Shown here one piece after another: positions 55,501 to 64,000 of a stretch of 64,000 nt of DNA. The stretch is taken from positions 60,329,319-60,393,318 of the forward strand of contig CM046309.1 in assembly GCA_025267735.1 (NCBI GenBank), in the 5' to 3' direction. A program made the translations under genes and the position numbers. The notes under the pieces were generated by a model. It ran no database searches, was not told the DNA's origin, and worked only from the letters and a program-made list of their open reading frames with translations. The first letter of the stretch is position 1. Every line of letters starts with the position of its first letter. The stretch is from Mactra quadrangularis. Lineage: Eukaryota > Mollusca > Bivalvia > Venerida > Mactridae.

Positions 55501-58500
55501 CACCTGAAAAACGTGATTAAACACCAAACCAAACACGTTCAGGTACCGAGAAAACCCGTGCAAATTTTGCAACACCAGGATGAGGGGCGACTTTGGGGCC
55601 CTGTAGCCACTGCGAATCTCAGTGCGCAGGTATGATTTTTGTGCAAATGGGTTGCTAACTACGTAGGGCATCAGGCAAATGTGTTTAAACAAGTAACTAA
55701 CTACATTAAGGTAGCAATAAACGCGTGCAAACCTTGCGACACCAGGATGAGGCGGCCATTTTTGCTGTTCTATAGCCCTATTTAGCCATATTGCACGGTA
55801 TACTTTGCGGCTCAGTTGCCATGGCAAAACTCGGTGTGCGACTGTGATTTTTTGCAGTTAGGTTGCTAACCATCTAGGGCACCTGAAAAACGTGTTTAAA
55901 CACCAAACCCACCACGTTCAGGTACCGGGAAAACCCGTGCAAATTTTGCGACACCAGGATGAGGGGCGACTTTGGGGCCCTGTAGCCACTGCGCATCTCA
56001 GTGCGCAGGTATGATTCTTGTCCAAATGGGTTGCTAACTACGTAGGGCATCAGGAAAATGTGTTTAAACAAGTAACTAACTACATTAAGAAAGCAAAAAA
56101 CGCGTGCAAACCTTGCGATACCAGGATGAGGCGGCCATTTTTGCTGTTCTAAAGCCCTATATAGCCATATTGCACGGTATATTTTGCGGCTCTGTTGCCA
56201 TGGCAAAACTCGGTGTGCGACTGTGATTTTTTGCAGTTAGGTTGCTAACCATCTAGGGCACCTGAAAAACGTGATTAAACACCAAACCCACCACGTTCAG
56301 GTACCGAGAAAACCCGTGCAAATTTTGCGACACCAGGATGAGGGGCGACTTTGGGGCCCTGTAGCCACTGCGCATCTCAGTGCGCTGGTATGATTTTTGT
56401 GCAAATGGGTTGCTAACTACGTAGGGCATCAGGAAAATGTGTTTAAACAAGTAACTAACTACATTAAGGTAGCAAAAAACGCGTGCAAACCTTGCGACAC
56501 CAGGATGAGGCGGCCATTATTGCTGTTCTATAGCTATATTGCACGGTATATTTGCGGCTCTGTTGCCATGGCAAAACTCGGTGTGCGACTGTGATTTTTT
56601 GCAGTTAGGTTGCTAACCATCTAGGGCACCTGAAAAACGTGTTTAAACACCAAACCCACCACGTTCAGGTACCGAGAAAACCCGTGCAAATTTTGCGACA
56701 CCAGGATGAAAGGCGATTTTGGGGCCCTGTAGCCACTGCGCATCTCAGTGCGCAGGTATGATTTTTGTGCAAATGGGTTGCTAACTACGTAGGGCATCAG
56801 GAAAATGTGTTTAAACAAGTAACTATAACTACATTAAGGTAGCAAAAAACGCGTGCAAACCTTGCGACACCAGGATGAGGCGGCCATTTTTGCTGTTCTA
56901 TAGCCCTATATAGCCATATTGCACGGTATACTTTGCGGCTCTGTTGCCATGGCAAAACTCGGTGTGCGACTGTGATTTTTTGCAGTTAGGTTGCTAACCA
57001 TCTAGGGCACCTGAAGTGTTTAAACACCAAACCCACCACGTTCAGGTACCGAGAAAACCCGTGCAAATTTTGCGACACCAGGATGAGGGGCGACTTTGGG
57101 GCCCTGTAGCCACTGCGCATCTCAGTGCGCAGGTATGATTTTTGTGCAAATGGGTTGCTAACTACGTAGGGCATCAGGAAAATGTGTTTAAACAAGTAAA
57201 TAACTACATTAAGGTAGCAAAAAACGCGTGCAAACCTTGCGACACCAGGATGAGGCGGCCATTTTTGCTGTTCTATAGCCCTATATAGACATATTGCACG
57301 GTATACTTTGCGGCTCTGTTGCCATGGCAAAACTCGGTGTGCGACTGTGATTTTTTGCAGTTAGGTTGCTAACCATCAAGGGCACCTGAAAACCGTGTTT
57401 AAACACCAAACCCACCACGTTCAGGTACCGAGAAAACCCGTGCAAATTTTGCGACACCAGGATGAGGGGCGACTTTGGGGCCCTGTAGCCACTGCGCATC
57501 TCAGTGCGCAGGTATGATTTTTGTGCAAATGGGTTGCTAACTACGTAGGGCATCAGGAAAATGTGTTTAAACAAGTAACTAACTACATTAAGGTAGCAAA
57601 AAACGCGTGCAAACCTTGCGACACCAGGATGAGGCGGCCATTTTTGCTGTTCTATAGCCCTATATAGCCATATTGCACGGTATACTTTGCGGCTCTGTTG
57701 CCATGGCAAAACTCGGTGTGCGACTGTGATTTTTTGCAGTTAGGTTGCTAACTATCTAGGGCACCTGAAAAACGTGTTTAAACACCAAACCTACCACGTT
57801 CAGGTACCGAGAAAACCCGTGCAAATTTTGCGACACCAGGATGAGGGGCGACTTTGGGGCACTGTAGCCACTGCGCATCTCAGTGCGGAGGTATGATTTT
57901 TGTGCAAATGGGTTGCTAACTACGTAGGGCATCAGGAAAATGTGTTTAAACAAGTAACTAACTACATTAAGAAAGCAAAAAACGCGTGCAAAACTTGCGA
58001 CACCAGGATGAGGCGGCCATTTTTGCTGTTCTATAGCCCTATATAGCCATTTTTCACGGTATACTTTGCGGCTCTGTTGCCATGGCAAAACTTGGTGTGC
58101 CACTGTGATTTGTTGCAGTTAGGTTGCTAACCATCTAAGGCACCTGAAAAACGTGTTTAAACACCAAACCCACCACGTTCAGGTACCGAGAAAACCCGTG
58201 CAAATTTTGCGACACCAGGATGAGGGGCGATTTTGGGGCCCTGTAGCCACTGCGCATCTCAGTGCGCAGGTATGATTTTTGTGCAAATGGGTTGCTAACT
58301 ACGTAGGGCATCAGGAAAATATGTTTAAACAAGTAACTTACTACATTAACGTAGCAAAAAACGCGTGCAAACCTTGCGACACCAGGATGAGGCGGCCATT
58401 TTTGCTGTTCTATAGCCCTATATAGCCATATTGCACGGTATACTTTGCGGCTCTGTTGCCATGGCAAAACTCGGTGTGCGACTGTGATTTTTTGCAGTTA

Positions 58501-61500
58501 GGTTGCTAACCATCTAGGGCACCTGAAAAACGTGTTTAAACACCAAACCCTCCACGTTCAGGTACCGAGAAAACCCGTGCAAATTTTGCGACACCAGGAT
58601 GAGGGGCGATTTTGGGGCCCTGTAGCCACTGCGCATCTCAGTGCGCAGGTATGATTCTTGTCCAAATGGGTTGCTAACTATTTGGGCATCAGGAAAATGT
58701 GTTTAAACAAGTAACTAACTACATTAAGGTAGCAAAAAACGCGTGCAAACCTTGCGACACCAGGATGAGGCGGCCATTTTTGCTGTTCTATAGCCATATT
58801 GCACGGTATATTTGCGGCTCTGTTGCCATGGCAAAACTCGGTGTGCGACTGTGATTTTTTGCAGTTAGGTTGCTAACCATCTAGGGCACCTGAAAAACGT
58901 GTTTAAACACCAAACCCACCACGTTCAGGTACCGAGAAAACCCGTGCAAGTTTTGCGACACCAGGATGAGGGGCGACTTTGGGGCCCAGTAGCCACTGCG
59001 CATCTCAGTGCGCAGGTATAATTATTGTGCAAATGGGTTGCTAACTACGTAGGGCATCAGGAAAATGTGTTTAAACAAGTAACTAACTACATTAAGGTAG
59101 CAAAAAACGCGTGCAAACCTTGCGACACCAGGATGAGGCGGCCATTTTTGCTGTTCTATAGCCCTATATAGCCATATTGCACGGTATACTTTGCGGCTCT
59201 GTTGCCATGGCAAAACTCGGTGTGCAACTGTGATTTTTTGCAGTTAGGTTGCTAACCATCTAGGGCACCTGAAAAACGTGATTAAACACCAAACCAACCA
59301 CGTTCAGGTACCGAGAAAACCCGTGCAAATTTTGCAACACCAGGATGAGGGGCGACTTTGGGGCCCTGTAGCCACTGCGAATCTCAGTGCGCAGGTATGA
59401 TTTTTGTGCAAATGGGTTGCTAACTACGTAGGGCATCAGGCAAATGTGTTTAAACAAGTTACTAACTACATTAAGGTAGCAATAAACGCGTGCAAACCTT
59501 GCGACACCAGGATGAGGCGGCCATTTTTGCTGTTCTATAGCCCTATTTAGCCATATTGCACGGTATACTTTGCGGCTCAGTTGCCATGGCAAAACTCGGT
59601 GTGCGACTGTGATTTTTTGCAGTTAGGTTGCTAACCATCTAGGGCACCTGAAAAACGTGTTTAAACACCAAACCCACCACGTTCAGGTACCGGGAAAACC
59701 CGTGCAAATTTTGCGACACCAGGATGAGGGGCGACTTTGGGGCCCTGTAGCCACTGCGCATCTCAGTGCGCAGGTATGATTCTTGTCCAAATGGGTTGCT
59801 AACTACGTAGGGCATCAGGAAAATGTGTTTAAACAAGTAACTAACTACATTAAGAAAGCAAAAAACGCGTGCAAACCTTGCGATACCAGGATGAGGCGGC
59901 CATTTTTGCTGTTCTAAAGCCCTATATAGCCATATTGCACGGTATATTTTGCGGCTCTGTTGCCATGGCAAAACTCGGTGTGCGACTGTGATTTTTTGCA
60001 GTTAGGTTGCTAACCATCTAGGGCACCTGAAAAACGTGATTAAACACCAAACCCACCACGTTCAGGTACCGAGAAAACCCGTGCAAATTTTGCGACACCA
60101 GGATGAGGGGCGACTTTGGGGCCCTGTAGCCACTGCGCATCTCAGTGCGCTGGTATGATTTTTGTGCAAATGGGTTGCTAACTACGTAGGGCATCAGGAA
60201 AATGTGTTTAAACAAGTAACTAACTACATTAAGGTAGCAAAAAACGCGTGCAAACCTTGCGACACCAGGATGAGGCGGCCATTATTGCTGTTCTATAGCT
60301 ATATTGCACGGTATATTTGCGGCTCTGTTGCCATGGCAAAACTCGGTGTGCGACTGTGATTTTTTGCAGTTAGGTTGCTAACCATCTAGGGCACCTGAAA
60401 AACGTGTTTAAACACCAAACCCACCACGTTCAGGTACCGAGAAAACCCGTGCAAATTTTGCGACACCAGGATGAAAGGCGATTTTGGGGCCCTGTAGCCA
60501 CTGCGCATCTCAGTGCGCAGGTATGATTTTTGTGCAAATGGGTTGCTAACTACGTAGGGCATCAGGAAAATGTGTTTAAACAAGTAACTAACTACATTAA
60601 GGTAGCAATAAACGCGTGCAAACCTTGCGACCCCAGGATGAGGCGGCCATTTTTGCTGTTCTATAGCCCTATATAGCCATATTGCACGGTATACTTTGCG
60701 GCTCTGTTGCCATGGCAAAACTCGGTGTGCGACTGTGATTTTTTGCAGTTAGGTTGCTAACCATCTAGGGCACCTGAAAAACGTGTTTAAACACCAAACC
60801 CACCACGTTCAGGTACCGAGAAAACCCGTGCAAATTTTGCAACACCAGGATGAGGGGCGACTTTGGGGCCCTGTAGCCACTGCGCATCTCAGTGCGCAGG
60901 TATGATTTTTGTGCAAATGGGTTGCTAACTACGTAGGACATCAGGAAAATGTGTTTAAACAAGAACTAACTACATTAAGGTAGCAAAAAAAACGCGTGCA
61001 AACCTTGCGACACCAGGATGAGGCGGCCATTTTTGCTGTTCTATAGCCCTATATAGCCATATTGCACGGTATACTTTGCGGCTCTGTTGCCATGGCAAAA
61101 CTCGGTGTGCGACTGTGATTTTTTGCAGTTAGGTTGCTAACTATATAGGGCACCTGAAAAACGTGTTTCAACACCAAACCAACCACGTTCAGGTACCGAG
61201 AAAACCCGTGCAAATTTTGCAACACCAGGATGAGGGGCGACTTTGGGGCCCTGTAGCCACTGCGAATCTCAGTGCGCAGGTATGATTTTTGTGCAAATGG
61301 GTTGCTAACTACGTAGGGCATCAGGCAAATGTGTTTAAACAAGTTACTAACTACATTAAGGTAGCAATAAACGCGTGCAAACCTTGCGACACCAGGATGA
61401 GGCGGCCATTTTTGCTGTTCTATAGCCCTATTTAGCCATATTGCACGGTATATTTTGCGGCTCAGTTGCCATGGCAAAACTCGGTGTGCGACTGTGATTT

Positions 61501-64000
61501 TTTGCAGTTAGGTTGCTAACCATCTAGGGCACCTGAAAAACGTGTTTAAACACCAAACCCACCACGTTCAGGTACCGGGAAAACCCGTGCAAATTTTGCG
61601 ACACCAGGATGAGGGGCGACTTTGGGGCCCTGTAGCCACTGCGCATCTCAGTGCGCAGGTATGATTCTTGTCCAAATGGGTTGCTAACTACGTAGGGCAT
61701 CAGGAAAATGTGTTTAAACAAGTAACTAACTACATTAAGAAAGCAAAAAACGCGTGCAAACCTTGCGATACCAGGATGAGGCGGCCATTTTTGCTGTTCT
61801 AAAGCCCTATATAGCCATATTGCACGGTATATTTTGCGGCTCTGTTGCCATGGCAAAACTCGGTGTGCGACTGTGATTTTTTGCAGTTAGGTTGCTAACC
61901 ATCTAGGGCACCTGAAAAACGTGATTAAACACCAAACCCACCACGTTCAGGTACCGAGAAAACCCGTGCAAATTTTGCGACACCAGGATGAGGGGCGACT
62001 TTGGGGCCCTGTAGCCACTGCGCATCTCAGTGCGCTGGTATGATTTTTGTGCAAATGGGTTGCTAACTACGTAGGGCATCAGGAAAATGTGTTTAAACAA
62101 GTAACTAACTACATTAAGGTAGCAAAAAACGCGTGCAAACCTTGCGACACCAGGATGAGGCGGCCATTATTGCTGTTCTATAGCTATATTGCACGGTATA
62201 TTTGCGGCTCTGTTGCCATGGCAAAACTCGGTGTGCGACTGTGATTTTTTGCAGTTAGGTTGCTAACCATCTAGGGCACCTGAAAAACGTGTTTAAACAC
62301 CAAACCCACCACGTTCAGGTACCGAGAAAACCCGTGCAAATTTTGCGACACCAGGATGAAAGGCGATTTTGGGGCCCTGTAGCCACTGCGCATCTCAGTG
62401 CGCAGGTATGATTTTTGTGCAAATGGGTTGCTAACTACGTAGGGCATCAGGAAAATGTGTTTAAACAAGTAACTAACTACATTAAGGTAGCAATAAACGC
62501 GTGCAAACCTTGCGACCCCAGGATGAGGCGGCCATTTTTGCTGTTCTATAGCCCTATATAGCCATATTGCACGGTATACTTTGCGGCTCTGTTGCCATGG
62601 CAAAACTCGGTGTGCGACTGTGATTTTTTGCAGTTAGGTTGCTAACCATCTAGGGCACCTGAAAAACGTGTTTAAACACCAAACCCACCACGTTCAGGTA
62701 CCGAGAAAACCCGTGCAAATTTTGCAACACCAGGATGAGGGGCGACTTTGGGGCCCTGTAGCCACTGCGCATCTCAGTGCGCAGGTATGATTTTTGTGCA
62801 AATGGGTTGCTAACTACGTAGGACATCAGGAAAATGTGTTTAAACAAGAACTAACTACATTAAGGTAGCAAAAAAACGCGTGCAAACCTTGCGACACCAG
62901 GATGAGGCGGCCATTTTTGCTGTTCTATAGCCCTATATAGCCATATTGCACGGTATACTTTGCGGCTCTGTTGCCATGGCAAAACTCGGTGTGCGACTGT
63001 GATTTTTTGCAGTTAGGTTGCTAACTATATAGGGCACCTGAAAAACGTGTTTCAACACAAAACCCACCACGTTCAGGTACCGAGAAAACCCGTGCAAATT
63101 TTGCGACACCAGGATGAGCGGCGACTTTGGGGCCCTGTAGCCACTGCGCATCTCAGTGCGCAGGTATGATTTTTGTGCAAATGGGTTGCTAACGACGTAG
63201 GGCATCAGGAAAATGTGTTTAAACAAGTAACTAACTACATTAAGGTAGCAAAAAACGCGTGCAAACCTTGCGACACCAGGATGAGGCGGCCATTTTTGCT
63301 GTTCTATAGCCCTATATAGCCATATTGCACGGTATACTTTGCGGCTCTGTTGCCATGGCAAAACTCGGTGTGCGACTGTGATTTTTTGCAGTTAGGTTGC
63401 TAACCATCTAGGGCACCTGAAAAACGTGTTTAAACACCAAACCCACAACGTTCAGGTACCGAGAAAACCCGTGAAAATTTTGCGACACCAGGATGAGGGG
63501 CGATTTTGGGGCCCTGTAGCCACTGCGCATCTCAGTGCGCAGGTATGATTTTTGTGCAAATGGGTTGCTAACTACGTAGGGCATCAGGAAAATGTGTTTA
63601 AACAAGTAACTTACTACATTAACGTAGCCAAAAACGCGTGCAAACCTTGCGATACCAGGATGAGGCGGCCATTTTTGCTGTTCTATAGCCCTATATAGCC
63701 ATATTGCACGGTATACTTTGCGGCTCTGTTGCCATGGCAAAATTCGGTGTGCGATGTGATTTTTTGCAGTTAGGTTGCTAACCATCTAGGGCACCTGAAA
63801 AACGTGTTTAAACACCAAACCCACCACGTTCAGGTACCGAGTAAACCCGTGCAAATTTTGCGACACCAGGATGAGGGGCGACTTTGGGGCCCTGTAGCCA
63901 CTGCGCATCTCAGTGCGCAGGTATGATTTTTGTGCAAATGGGTTGCTAACTACGTAGGGCATCAGGAAAATGTGTTTAAACAAGAACTAACTACATTAAG
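52572..64000. repeat. Satellite array: 379-bp dimers in nested higher-order repeats
   Basis: About 30 head-to-tail units with a usual period of 379 bp run to the window end. Each unit is an old dimer: half A (about 213 bp, from TATGATTTTTGTGC) and half B (about 166 bp, from TGTGATTTTTTGCAG) align to each other through TTGCTAAC, GTGTTTAAACA and GCGACACCAGGATGAGG. Variants recur at fixed distances. A block repeats at 4144 bp from 52.6 to 56.8 kb, the second block then lacks one dimer so later matches sit at 3765 bp, and from about 59.6 kb a five-dimer block repeats at 1885 bp. Stop-free minus-strand frames of about 110 codons in most units are by-products. Confidence 0.95.

Noticed and set aside
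52842..63983. Rows of minus-strand ORFs of 65-142 codons in the satellite
   Set aside because: They repeat once per 379-bp unit, shift frame between units and mirror the repeat; not treated as genes.

Overview
The window looks like AT-rich animal genomic DNA. Genes are split by many GT-AG introns, and there are tRNA-derived SINEs, inverted-repeat elements, an LTR retrotransposon and a long satellite. The mix of a KIF25-type kinesin, SINEs with a conserved non-tRNA core and a secreted EMI-like membrane protein fits a mollusc, most likely a bivalve. That is an inference; the sequence alone does not prove it.

Layout, left to right. (1) At the left edge a minus-strand ATG in a strong Kozak context may be the first coding exon of a gene running out of the window. 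(2) Positions 2847-20002 (+) hold a complete ten-exon gene I assembled from the sequence. It encodes a 655-residue type I membrane protein: signal peptide, EMI-like six-cysteine domain, methionine- and histidine-rich linker, second six-cysteine helical region, one transmembrane helix, a four-cysteine juxtamembrane cluster and two PPxY motifs in the tail. Its first intron (6.7 kb) carries a 32-bp minisatellite and a SINE. (3) Positions 20003-30899 separate two convergent genes. They are dominated by a 6.3-kb LTR retrotransposon (21862-28188) with near-identical 939-bp LTRs, which keeps gag fragments and a retropepsin but has no visible reverse transcriptase or integrase. (4) Positions 30900-51978 (-) hold a complete 15-coding-exon gene for a C-terminal-motor kinesin (kinesin-14, KIF25-like, 619 residues). 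Its introns are filled with SINEs, fold-back elements and four copies of a roughly 300-bp repeat. (5) From about 52572 to the window end runs an 11.4-kb satellite of 379-bp dimers arranged in nested higher-order repeats. It starts about 0.6 kb upstream of the kinesin start codon.

The two assembled genes show no obvious functional link. The membrane protein probably acts at the cell surface or in extracellular matrix. The kinesin should be a minus-end-directed microtubule motor. All exon calls rest on consensus splice sites, matching phases across every junction and an open frame throughout; no transcript data were available. The most notable items are the nested satellite, the gag-protease-only LTR element, the large loop L10 insertion of the kinesin encoded partly by two phase-symmetric small exons, and the Met/His-rich EMI-like membrane protein.
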